In this document: positions 31,490-54,605 of the stretch, in pieces | How the letters are laid out: each line of letters opens with the position of its first letter | Numbering within the stretch: the first letter of the stretch is position 1 | Assembly: GCF_027596085.1 (NCBI RefSeq) | Contig: NC_072460.1 | Location: 12,530,326 to 12,594,325 of the forward strand | Reading direction: 5' to 3' | Origin: Anoplopoma fimbria | Lineage: Eukaryota > Chordata > Actinopteri > Perciformes > Anoplopomatidae | DNA length: 64,000 nucleotides | The notes under the pieces: model-generated | The model's input: only the letters and a program-made list of their open reading frames with translations | Told to the model about the DNA's origin: nothing | Databases searched by the model: none | Made by a program: the position numbers and the translations under genes

Positions 31490-34400
31490 GTGACTCTGAG
31501 GTGTCTCATAGAAGAATCAGAGGCAGAGCGCTCTATAAATCATCACAAAGCCAGGAACCTGGTGTGATTCTGCATTAAATGACCACTGATCTAAATGCAG
31601 CAATCGATGGAAAGCTGCACAGGGGGCCCAAAAGCCTTTGCAATTAAAGCTGACAAATGAAATACCCCGTCAAAAGGGAGGGGAGATGGAGGGTATGTCT
31701 AGGATGTTTTTATCTTCAAAGAAGTCCATTTTTGTATAAAGGATGCCGGAATCAGTGGGCATATTTATCGCCAAAGGAATAAAAAAAAAAAATGGTATGA
31801 ATGTGTAAATATTAGTATTTGAAGCTCCACAGCATGTTGTTTGGGTACAGTAGCAGCTTTGGCAGCACTCTCCAGACACTCCAGGACCCAGTTTCTAATC
31901 CTGAAAGAAATATCTGTTTCTATTGTGTCAAGAAAAAGCCAGGAGGAGGAGAGGAGGGAAAGCAGGAGTGTAGCCTACTGAGGTAGATCACAAAGAGCCC
32001 TCCTATGCCATTAATCCTTCACCCCCCGCAGTCTGATATCACTGAGTACCAGTCTCTGTCGCTTTCCCTCTCTTCCCTCTTTCTCTCCATTGCGAATCAA
32101 TACACATGCAGAGCCTGCTCCAAATACCCCCTTTCTTCCCCTTTCTCAACAGCATGCCTCGACAACAGATGGAGAGTTTCTGAGGCATAAAACATGGAGA
32201 GTAAGGCTGACTAACGGGGGAATGGAAGGAAAAGAAAAGAGCATAACCAAACTCCTGCAGCTGAGCTCAACTCCATCCGTCTTGATGGTGCGGTACCCAG
32301 AGCTAAGTGTCGAGGTGGAAATTGGGCCAGACCAGAAGTAGGCTTCGCAGGCCTAGACGACGGGCCTTGTGTTTGCGTGTACAGGTGGGGGAGGGGAGGA
32401 TCTGCTTTTTTCTGTGTGTGCATGAGTGAGACTGTGAGGGTATTTTTCTGCATGTGTGCTCAATCAACTGAGCGACATAGCCTATCTTCATCATTAGCAG
32501 ACTCCTCTAGAGTGAAAATTCAGGGGTCAGACAGAGTAATGATCCAGTGATGGGATGACTCACAGATTTGGGGATAAGAGTAGCCCTGCTCCTCCACCCA
32601 CACTCAGCCGACTGAGAAGCTGTGCTGCTGTTGTTGCTGCTGCTGCTGATAACTACGGACTTCACAGCCAGAACAAAAAACACACGACATTGCGTCAGAC
32701 GGTTGTTCCTTGGTTTCACATGCCAGAGCCAGTCAGAATCACTACTGAAGACCCCTGCAGTGAGAGGGAGGACGGCCCTTTGTTCCTGAGCATTGCCACG
32801 TTGAGCTGGTAACAAGCTTTACTTTGTAACTTGACACTGTCAAAGCTCATCCAACTCTGGATTTTGATGTTGGCTCAAACAACAGATGGTTTAAAAAAAT
32901 GTAAAGCCCTGATATCCATTGAATTAAAAGTGTATTCTGCTAGGAAATACCAAGCCATAGTCAGAGGCTCAGAGGTAAAAAAAAAAGAAATATGTTAGTA
33001 GTCAAAATGTTTATTATAGCACCAATCAGTTCAGGCAATTCATCTGCCTAGAATAATTCGCCTTATACTTTATTCTACTTAAAAACTGAATTAGTGGTGA
33101 AACGTTGTCAATTAAGTGATTTGATGCAATGTTTTATCATATAATTTCATAATGGAAAAATACCAATAAAATGGTTGCGACCCTAAAACGGACTGAACCC
33201 TGAATGACTAATAGCAAGGCATTACGCCATATATCAGTCATTTCAAATTTACATTCTAACATTGAATTGGTAATAGACAACTATCGTGGTAATCCATTAA
33301 CATGATTATTTTCTCTTAACAATGCCTCTCCTTTTCAATCATAGAGATGGTATCATCAGCTTAAATGGATATTGGGTTCATTACAAATCAGCTTCATTCA
33401 TTAATCATACAATAAATGATTACCGTGTATATACAGTATCTTCTTAAACTCAAAAGCTTTATCAGCAAGACCATTCAACCTGAAATACATTACCCACTAT
33501 CACCATAACGAGTTTCATTATTCACTATTCATGAGTTATAGCCACTGGACGATATTCGCCTTCTCCTCTTTGTTCCTCCCCCCCACATGTCCGATACAAC
33601 CAGGCTGATTAAAACCGGTGGATTGATTTTGGCCTGTAAATCCATGGCGGGCCGGGAGAAGGAGCTGCTTGCCATGTGGAGTTAGGGATGAAGTCAGTCC
33701 AATCAATAAAGGGGAGTCCGGATAATGAGAAGACCCTCTCAGTGTGGGGGGGCTGAAGCAGCACAACTCCAAGCAATTAGAGCAAATTCCAGTAAGAAGA
33801 AGAAACTGTACGGTGTGGACAACAAATAGCCCCTGTGTGTGTCGTCCATTACCTGCAGCCTGACATGAGATCCATGAGAGTCATCTATAACAAATGATGG
33901 GGGAGGAGGGGTGATATAAGTTCTCCTCTCAGTGAAAATTCAGTATTTAAATTAAACCTAAAGTGTGTTGCAAATAAAAAATATTCAAATCACCACAAAT
34001 AACTTTATGTGATGCCTTTTGTGGCTAATTTAATCTGTTAATTCACAACTGACTGTAAGGCACACTAACTTCATTACTGGGTATGTTCATTGTTCCCTGT
34101 GATGCAAATTAGCCACTGACTAAATGCAATTTTAGGTTGTGCGTTGGTAACGAGGAAGCGACAGAGAAATGGGGTCACAAGAGGGAAGAAAAGAGTTGAA
34201 ACAGTGAAAGATGGGCAGGAGAGAAGTGTAAACTGCACATACAAGTAAAAAATATGAAGAAGAAAAGAAAGAGAGAAAGCGAAAGCATGTTAAACTCATA
34301 GGGTCAGTCAGAAAGGGTGGCCCAGTGGACCTATTCAGAGTGTTAATCCTCTGCATCATGCTGTTCTAGTGGGTGACCCGCAGCAGCATAAGGAGGCGAA

Positions 34401-35579
34401 TGCAGGTCACCAGAGTTTCTGAGCTGCCTCCTGTCTGTCTGCTCCAGAAAACCTTCCTGCTCAACAGGATGTCTCTCTGCGTGCCCATCATCCCTTTCCT
34501 GCTAGCCAAACCAAAAGTCCACAGTCTGGGATTAAAAAGCTTGGATTTGGTCTGGGGAAGGAATTACACTCACTTTTTCCCTGTCGCTTTTTGATAAGGG
34601 GGGGTCTGCGAAAACACAGTAAATACATCTCACACAAGTGGGTCTGTTACATAAAGGATTTGTTGCACACAGACACACGTATGCAACACAAATACACAAG
34701 AGCCAACTTGCTCGGCCACAGTGACATAGTGATACATCCGCTACTAGTGTGGATGGAGAGGAATAAATGGGCTTAAAGAGAAAATCATTGTGCGGTGAGC
34801 ATGAAGGGGAATCAAACAGGTGCTGCAGACCCGTGTTCACAGTATCCAGGTCAATACACAGAACAGCAGATCCCCGGGGAGATCCACACTGACACATTGA
34901 CCCTCTTTTTCACGCTTAGTGTAAATGAACATATGATGCACAAAGTCAGCAATAACAACAAGTGAAGCGGAATAATCCCTGTCTCTTTGCCTAGATTCCA
35001 GTGAAACACATTCAGCACAGAAATGTACTTGTAGATCTGTCCATCCTTTATCTTTCCATGTGCAAAAAGCATCAGGTGATATATGAGGACATTTAATCAT
35101 CTGACTTTTAGAAAATGAATTATGACTGGACTCAGCAGTTCAACAAGTGTGCATATTTTGTGTGCCCCTGCCTCAGCTATGGAAGAAAACAAAGAGTATG
35201 AAACCTGCCCATTGCCCTTTATGTCATCAAACACCACAATCATCGTATCTCCTTTATTCCAAGATGGAGAGGGTTTTAATAATTACATGTCTTGCTACAA
35301 AAGAAGAATTTCTAGGAAGAAATTCTAAGACGCAGCTGAGACAGACGCTCATTAGATTCACTGCGCATTGCCTGATATTCTCATTCAGTGCTGCAGGCAG
35401 AAAGGCAGACCATGATAGGCCGGATAGACAGAGAAAATGTGATCAGGTACCTGAAGTGTCCCACAGACTGAGCTCCACTCGCTGCTCCTCCAGCTCCAGA
35501 CAGGCTGTGTAGTTTTCAAATACCGTGGGCACGTAGGTCTGGGGAGAAAGACACAGCATGGTGCCATTAGTGGGGAGGC

Positions 35580-35610
<31 letters not shown>

Positions 35611-36160
35611 AGATACAGGTAATGGAATTAATCTGGCTAAAACATTTTTTTATTTTTTCCCCCCCACTCAATTTGAAAGAATTTCGGATCAATCAATCAT
35701 ATTAATCACTGCAGCTGCAAGAAATGTTGCGCACACCAGTATAACATGAAACAGTCATTAATGTGTTAGGAATATAATTCCATTGGTCATAAGATAAAAC
35801 AGCTGATGCCTCTAAAAGTATTACGGTAAATGCATTCAAAATAAACCAACAGGACAAAATGTTTTGAAAATGCGCATGAAAACGGACTCTGCCTGCAACA
35901 TGCGCACCGTTTTTTTTTCTGCCATATTCAATCATTTTAAGATAACTTAGAGCTCTGATTATCAACACAACTACAGAACAGCTGTATGTGCATACATGTT
36001 AAGTAAATGTTCCACTAACAGGAGCCACATTAGAACATACCTCTGGATAGCAATCCTTCGCCAGGACTTGCAACATCGCCGTTTTTCCGCATTGCACGTC
36101 TCCGACAAGAACCAGTTTACATCTCACCACCAGCGGCTGTGTATTTCTCCTTTCCTTCAT
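28573..36160 (-). CDS. rnd1: Rho family GTPase RND1, five coding exons
   Basis: The protein has 232 residues, the same length as human RND1. In transcript order the exons are 36041-36160, 35451-35538, 29613-29722, 29343-29477 and 28573-28818 (699 nt, GT-AG, phases close). Visible parts are the P-loop GDVQCGKT (residues 20-27), effector segment [10 protein letters not shown] (41-50), the switch II region DTSGSPYYDN, the GCKTDL guanine-specificity motif (near 124-129), SAFTSEKS, and a C-terminal CSVM CAAX box expected to be farnesylated. Typical Rho proteins have DTAGQE where this has DTSGSP. In the Rnd family the loss of these residues leaves the protein GTP-bound and controlled by abundance, localisation and phosphorylation. 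RND1 antagonises RhoA signalling, loosens adhesion and binds plexins. Teleosts can carry several rnd1 copies; which one this is cannot be decided here. Confidence 0.96.
29723..35450 (-). other. Large intron 2 of rnd1
   Basis: This 5.7 kb intron holds a GT microsatellite and otherwise no recognised gene or complete transposon. Several moderately GC-rich stretches (30200-30800 and 32000-32800) could hold enhancers but carry no specific signature. Confidence 0.6.
31453..31486. repeat. (GT)17 microsatellite
   Basis: An uninterrupted GT run within rnd1 intron 2. Confidence 0.9.
35581..35610. repeat. TCTG tetranucleotide repeat
   Basis: About seven TCTG units lie in rnd1 intron 1, 43 bases upstream of exon 2 in transcript direction. 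Confidence 0.9.
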
Positions 36161-36307
36161 GTTGTCGGTGATGGCCCAGTGTTTGTTGCAGAAAATGTTA
36201 AAAATCAAGAATCAATACAACACAGAAATCCTGACAGTGTGATCAAGCGTCCCGGTGGCTCTCGGAGGATGCTTGCAGTTGATCTGATTGAATTTGCCAC
36301 TGCGGGT

Positions 36308-36333
36308 CTATATAGAGGCGAGCAGCAGCCAAT
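36308..36333 (-). promoter_or_regulatory. rnd1 core promoter: TATA box and CCAAT box
   Basis: A palindromic CTATATAG lies at 36308-36315, about 150 bases upstream of the rnd1 start codon. On the minus strand an inverted CCAAT box (ATTGG, plus-strand CCAAT at 36329-36333) sits about 14 bases further upstream. Transcription would be expected to begin about 25-30 bases downstream, near 36280, giving a 5' UTR of about 120 bases. The motifs are seen directly; the start site is inferred. Confidence 0.65.
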
Positions 36334-39300
36334 AGGAGCTCAGCATTCCAAAGGCTTCTCAGTGCTGTTTCTCAGAGAGCAAAGGGAAGGATGGTAGAAC
36401 AGCTTAAACAGGGATTTTCTAAAATATTCCGTGCAGAATATACAATGCAAGATTTTATTGATGGAGGCGTATCACTTCTCAATTAATTTAATGTAAAACT
36501 GTTTAATTGAATTTGTTATGGTTTATGAAACATAGTAGCCAGCGTCAGGCCGTCACTGCAGACTTCTGTTTTTGTCACCTGTGGGTCCTGTCACTTGGCC
36601 TGTTGCTAATTGATGAATTAGATTGTCGACCGGCTGGATCAATAGCATAACACTGGCTGAGGACAATGGGACTGATAGACCAATCCACAGTAGACTAATT
36701 AGTTTGCTCTGATCTGCACTAGAGGGTCAAGTCAATTTAATCCAAACAACTCAGAATCCACAACTGGTCTGAAATGACCTGACTCTGATTTAGCAGGTCA
36801 TATAAAAATGTATATAATTTGCTTTGAAATGAGAAAGATTTGTACAGAATCGCTTGGCAATGATGTTTGATTTCTCACAAGTGGACAATTTCCTCTAAAA
36901 TTTAACATTTCTTGTTTACAGTCACTCTGACAGTCTTCTAAAACAGATACATCTACAATTCAAATAATGTTTCAGTAAATGTTTGCTGATCAAAAGGCAG
37001 TGTGGCCTGTGCTTAGTAAAATAGAATCACGTTGACTTGCAGTGGGATGGTGTGAGGCCCCCTGATAGGTGACCAGCTTTCAGCTGCCCAGAGGGTCACG
37101 TCAGAGGTCTGGAGCTGGTCAAACCCCTGGAGAGACACAAAGACAGGGACTTCACACCATGAAGGTTAATACTGTATGGAAACAGCATCTCATTGTAAGG
37201 AAAAGGATGATTAAAAGATAAAAGTAAATTAGCTGCCTTCCCATGTGTCTGGCAGCCTACTAGCTAATTTACTTACTGTTGCCAATCAGAGCCGTTGTTG
37301 TTTTTGCCCCAGAGGGTCAAACCAATTTGCCTTTGTTCACAAACGGCCCGTATCATTCACTCCTCGTGCCTGGATCGGTCTGCGTTTTACAGTCCAATAT
37401 GTCTTGTTGCCATCATAGACAGCTCTGAGTTATGGAGGTTGTGTCTCCATGCAGAGGAGAAAATGTTTTGTATTGCTTTAGAATTTCATTTCCACCAACA
37501 AAAATATTGAACCAATGCACTTTCTCTGTCTATTTATATTTTTTTGCTGCGGGAATAGCACGTTTTTAAGTGAATGTTGTGAAATGATAATAATTACAAT
37601 ATATGTTGCAAAAAAAGAGGAACTTTGTTGCAATACAATTGCATGTTTAGCGTTTAGAGTTTTTTTTATTTCCCTCAGACTCAGAGTAGAAAACCCAGTA
37701 ATTGTTCTGATTTCTGGTGCTGAAAGAAGTAAATAAAGGCAGGGTCCAGAAAGAAGGGGGAATTTATAAAAAGAAGCAGCTGTATCCCTTCAAAAATGAT
37801 TGCTAATAAAAAAATGTGTTTAACGTGGCTAGCCAGTTAAAGTAGCAATATATGACATTCAGAGCATTAACATAGCAGCTAATAACTATTGTCTATGTGA
37901 ATATAAAGTGGACTAATGTATACCTGAGCATAGACTGATGAATGTATGTTGTAATCCGAGCTTCTGCTTGCTTTATTGACATAGCCAGGCCGGCCGAGCA
38001 TGCTTTAACACCATTTTAGTGCATGTGAGCATGTCCCACTGATTAGTTCGAGGCCGCTGCTCTGCACTGCTCTCATACAGCAGTTACAGCTGAAACTGTA
38101 CCCACCCTCCAGTTCCCCCTCAGGTTAAAACTGTTAGCTCCGTCAGCACGTTTGCTATAGTTTGTACTGTTAGCATCATTGAATACAAGCTCAGGTGATG
38201 CCATGTTGAGAGTCGTTGAGAGGCAATCGAAATGCTCCCAGTCTCATATATTGCACTGCTGATTTTATACTAGTTAACATTCTGATAAATGAAGTAGCAC
38301 TGCCTAAAGAGTCAGAACCTTTTTTGTAAATAGATAGTTATTAAAGTTTTCGTACTTCTATGTTGTAATAAACTGGGCTAGCACCTGTTTGGAAACAAAT
38401 TTACTTTAAATCAGCAAATAAAACATGATTTCACAGAAAACTTATTCGGTTATCATTTATGATATAGTAATAAATGAATCCTTTCTTGGTGGAGGTTTCT
38501 AGCATTTGATGTCTTTTCTCTTTTGTCTTATACCCAGGGTATAATGGCGACCTAAAACTGTTGTATAATTTTCTAAAACCTTACAGTGACAGCTTCACGC
38601 AGTAATTACATAATGTGGTGAAAGAGGGCTGAAATATGCTGAGATTACAGATTTGCAACCTTAATAAATCAATGTATTACAAACAATAAACACTCCTCAT
38701 GAACGAGCCTCACATTTTTGTGATATGTTACTGATTGGTATTAAGAAAACTTTAATACAGGAAGACAGAAACAGTTGAGAAGAGAAGTTGCGGATGATGA
38801 ACTCTCTCTAACCCTTTTAAAAAAACCTGCAATGCATACATAGATGCCTGTGTAACCACCACAGAGCCCCGGACCAGGAGAGGCAGGTGGCTGTGAATAA
38901 TCATCAGGCATAAAGTGACACCTTCCAATATGGTTGATACAAGAGGATGAGAAGGAGGATATGGGGGAGGCTGACTTCTGGCATAATGAAGCATCGACGC
39001 CTTAAACCATCACACCTCCATATATTTGATGACAGTGATGGTAATTATCATCAACACAATGAGAGAGTGATAGCAGTTTACACATGGCACTCAGGAAAAT
39101 AGACAAAAGCTGAGTCACAATTTTTCTCACAAGATTCTCAGACAGTTAGAAATGTGCAGTGGGTAACTTCCTTATTTTCCTGCCACAAGCTCATCATCAG
39201 ATGGTGTTGTTACCCAGGATTTGTAGCATGACTTTCAAACGTGATGTTCAAGACTTAGACACGTAGCAGCAGTTCAAAACAACTTATGGTAGATCAACCA

Positions 39301-39944
39301 AAGAGGGAAGTGATATTAGGCTACCAATGGATGAAACGTGGTATTAACAGTAGACAGATGGTAAATGATGATCATGTCCAGATAGATAATATCATGAATT
39401 TCTGTAGGAAATAGTGCGCAAGCTGAATCTGAATGAATGGCACACGGGTGCAGTACTGAATAACTTGAACAGATTGAAGTAGCATGTTTGGACAGATTAA
39501 AGAGATTTGAAACATGTCACAGGTCCGCAGTTCTCATACATGTTCAATTATCTCTGAACTCTCCTTGTCTTCTAAATTTGATAAAGTTGTGCAGCGCCAA
39601 CACAACATCCCAGTTTAGCTTTGTCGAGGCCAGAAGTATGTGTACAATCCAAACCTCACACCCATTTTATTAAGGTACCAAGAGAAGAACATTTTGACCT
39701 CAGCCAACTTTGATCCAGGCTGATAGTATTATCACACAAATAATAAATCACACACCACAATTCATAACATTAATTTTTTGCTATTTAGCATTACAGATCT
39801 TTAGCCAATAGCATGGAGTGGTTCGCCAAATACAGCAATGAAATGCAACTTGAACACGCTTTAAATGACAAAACCCAAAACTGATAAGATTGCATCCGTC
39901 TACTTTGGTAAACATCTCATTCCAGACATTGACATGCTTAACTG

Positions 39945-40232
39945 CCTTCACTATTCCAAGGCTTTAAACATGATTTTGAAACCTGACTGCAGGGATTTTC
40001 TCAACCACAAAAGCGTGAGTGAGGTCGGGCACTGTTTCTGAGCGAGAAGGCCTGGATTGGATGGGGTTGAGGTCAGGGCTCTGTGCAGACCAGTCAAGTT
40101 CTTTAACACCATACGGAAAAAACGTTTTTATTATAGATCTGTTTTGTGTATGAGGGTGATGTCATTTTGAAAAAGGAAGGGGACGTCTCTAAAGTGTTGC
40201 CACAAAGCTGGAAGCACATGAATGTCTAAACT
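39945..40232 (+). mobile_element. Fragment of a dispersed Tc1-like MITE family, copy 1
   Basis: It shares an ordered set of words with a second copy near 59 kb, including AAGGCTTT, TTTGAAACCTG, CTGCAG, and a GGTC(A)GGG...CTGTGCAG followed by CAGTCAAGT-like sequence. The GGATGGGGTTGAGGTCAGGG segment is one I recall as common in fish genomes. The ends are eroded and no terminal repeats were mapped. Confidence 0.5.
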
Positions 40233-40298
40233 ATGTACTAACTGTAGCATTGATATTGATCTTAATTAAAATTAAATTAAACTTAACCAAACTGTGAA

Positions 40299-40416
<118 letters not shown>

Positions 40417-41569
40417 TATACTGCTTCCACCCAAAAATAATGGAGGCACTGAATGATAAAAAAAAATGTAACAGCCAACAAGTGTCCTTGTTACCTCATT
40501 GTGCAAGTTTCCTAGGGACTGATTTTTGGTAGTTGTTTTTCTAATTAAAATTGTTCATAGTGAAGTCTGGATTGGAAGAAATTTTAGAGACAGATATCTC
40601 AAAACTAGCTGAATTCCACTAGTGGTAAGTGAGAAATGTGTTTTTGTTTGTAATTAAAGTGACTTGACCCTTTACATAATTGTTTTAAAGAGGGACAAAG
40701 TCCTCACTGGGTAGTTTTCTTGGACTGATTATTCCACAGCATGCTCAACTTGAAGGTGCAGACTTGCAACTTCTGCCCTCTGCTGGTGGTTATGAGTCAC
40801 CAGGTAGAAATAAAAACAACACAGACAGACATGTTACTTAAATGTTGTTGTGTTTTATTCACCCCCTCTTTCAAATGTGCTATAGACAAAATTTGCACCC
40901 TGATCACATCATCATCAGACACTGTTGGATATCATTTGTATTATCGGCTTGGCAGAAACCAGGTGAAATGTTGACATCATCTTCATCAAACCAGACAACT
41001 TGTTCAATATTGGAGGTGGGTACAGCATAGCGTTAAGTGCATTTATTGCATCGTAAAGCAGACATATAAATGATAGTAGTGCAATTATATCCCATCATAA
41101 CTGAGGAGATACCTTGATAGTCTCAGCTAGTTTCTCGTCAATGCTAGACTTTGTATTGCATACAGAATTTAGGCAAGTGAAACGCAATAGGAAATGATAA
41201 TTGTAAAAAATTGTGCTTTGGACGCTCAAAGAATAATTCACCTTTTGTAGAAATATCCTGCAATAAAAATTAAGCAAATAGAGGGAGCTGATATCTATTA
41301 TTTTTTTTAATTAAAGAAGATTCTGTGCTCTCTGTGTTTCATCAAGTAGAAGTTATGTATCTCAAACCTGGTCCTTCAGAAATGAATGTGGGTGTCAGTG
41401 GAAGCAAACTTTACGGTGGTCCTAAATAACTGCAGTGCGTCATTGTAAAAAGAGAGGAAAATATATATATTTATAAACACATGCTTTCTGAGGTGTTGAG
41501 TATATAATTGTGTACTGTGCCTAAAACCCTTCTACTTCCTGTAAGCATTGTTTTTTTCTGTGCAATTTG

Positions 41570-41578
41570 ATAATAATA

Positions 41579-41611
<33 letters not shown>
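41570..41611. repeat. AAT trinucleotide repeat
   Basis: About thirteen AAT/ATA units with one early interruption. Confidence 0.9.
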
Positions 41612-41614
<3 letters not shown>

Positions 41615-43587
41615 ATCTGCATATTGAATATACAGTATGTACACTTAAGCCTTGATACATGTGACTGCTTATGTAGGTCAAGTTGATTTACTCTGAAGAG
41701 TGAATGGCTCATGTGAAGATGGTCCTAAAAAGCCCTTCTGATGAAACAGGAATACAATATGTCATGCACATACATTAGATTATTAACATATGTGGTATGT
41801 TAGCTGAATTCTAGAGTTTTAGATGGTAAAAGCCGTTGCATCAACGATGAGAATCTCAGTGAATTATTAAGATGCATTCATTCTTGTGAGTGCTGTATTA
41901 TGTGTAATGTGATCAGATATATTATATTAACACAAAAGAGCCAATTGTTGGCTTTGCAAAGTGTGGATGAAGCTTTTAGTATTTAAGCAAAGACATTTAT
42001 TTAACTAGTCTTATGACTAGAAGTTGTACATATTCCTAATTTATGTGGAAGTGTATGACATTTATATCTCGCAGTTTCTTTGCAATTGGCTGAGAAATAA
42101 GCAGTGGATACAAGCATTAACTTAACTTTACCACCAGAGGTCCCCCTCCATATACATATATATAGGACTGCTATACACATGCATATTTTAGCTGTTAATG
42201 CCAAAAGATGATGAGATAATTTACTGGGCTTATTAGGAACATTGATATAGTCCAGCCACCTCTACAATTACCATTACACCACTGAGTAGCAGTGAAGTGT
42301 GAAATGTGAATTACACCACGGATGTGTAAAAAAGTTTGGGGTGGTTTATTTTAGTGCTTATATCACTCAGAATTACATTCAGGGCACATGCTGAGGTTAC
42401 ATTTAATTTTGCAATTAATCTATACATCTATTGTCTTTGGAAATCATACAGTAAATCTACTAAATTAGGTGTTTTTTATGTTTTGCAGTCCACTTGGAAC
42501 CCTGAATAACAAGGCATGATGTGTTTATTTAAATATAATTCCCAATGGCAATTATTAGTTTAAAAACATTATGTACAACATCTAGTTATAAGAGTATAGT
42601 TTCTGCAAAAAACAGGATAGTCAACCATCATCAGTGGCAGTTTGGTATTGGTAATAAATACCAGCCTGAGACGGGAGCGATGCATCTGTCCTTTTCTGGA
42701 GTAACCTACACATCTTAAATATGAGTGAATCTCCTAATATCTGGTTATGCTTCAAACTATATGTCCAGGTTTGTCAAATTGTTCAGAAAGAAGAATTTTA
42801 ACTAATTTCTTTGGGGTAAAAATAAATAAATCATATTTGATAACAATCACAGTTTCGGGTTAATATTGAGGGTTATTGATTTTGCCCCCAAATATAAAAT
42901 AAACAAACCAGTTACTGTAAAAAAAATACTTCCAGCATTTATACATTCACAGCTGTGACAAAAGATGCATATAGTCTGTTGATGTGCAAGTATGTGCTTG
43001 TCATGCATGAGCTTAGCATCACTGTTGCGTACAGATATGTGATCAGCTATACCGAGAGCCAAGATATGAAATATAGATAGTAGTATAGATAGTTGCTGTA
43101 AAAAATAATTGTGAATAAAGAACATTTTAAAAAGGCTACTGGATAAACAAGGAGAGAACGTTTTCATTTTCCTTGGGAGACTAGGTTGACTCTGCTAGAA
43201 ACAATTGTGCCTTTGAGGAAACATTTGGTTAAACTGGAATGACAGCTGACAGACAGCTGCAGAGACAGAGGATTTACAGACTTGGTTTTCTGTCACTCTC
43301 TGCACTCTTTGGCCAGAGGGGGGAAGCCAGGTTTATCAGAGAGGAAACCCTGGGAAGCTACTCATGTTAAGTATTTTGAGTTATAATGATAGCGTTGCTA
43401 TGCTACAGTTTTGTATGCTAATATACTCTGCCTTCACAGGTGTGTAATTTGTCTACAATGAGAGCTGAATTAGCCCATGTGTGTCTGGGACAGACACTTC
43501 TGGGGCTCTGATCACACATGGGCTGGTTCAGCGCTGTCAGGTGGGAAATGTGACTTCCAGTGTGAAAGCACAGATTTGGGAACAAGG

Positions 43588-54280
<10,693 letters not shown>

Positions 54281-54568
54281 GATTCTGCTGCCAGCGCTCT
54301 CTTCTCCCCCATTGCACAGAGAAGGCGGAACCCTCCTCCCCTCAGCCCGTGGTTACAGGGGGGAGAGAGAGGGAGGCGCGCTCAGCCTAAGTGCTTCACA
54401 GCTGACGTTGCTGCGCTGCCTCAACAGCCATTTCTTATACAAAATTGATGCCCTGACTGCAGCACTGGTGTGTACACACTGGCATACTGGTACAGTACAG
54501 TGGGTTTTTTCTTCAGCTTCAAGCCAGCATCCATGCAAGAAAAGGAGCTTTTCTCTGGTTTCATGCAT

Positions 54569-54605
54569 CCTCTCTCCTCTCCTCTCCTCTCCTCTCCCCT
54601 CCCCT
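54569..54605. repeat. (TCTCC)n pentanucleotide repeat
   Basis: About seven TCTCC/CCTCT units lie just upstream (minus strand) of the cacnb3 start exon. It is a pyrimidine tract that could form part of the proximal promoter or 5' UTR. Confidence 0.8.

Noticed and set aside
37838..38220. GTTAAAGTAGCAATATATGAC segment resembling a common fish interspersed repeat
   Set aside because: The resemblance is from memory and no terminal repeats or duplication were found.
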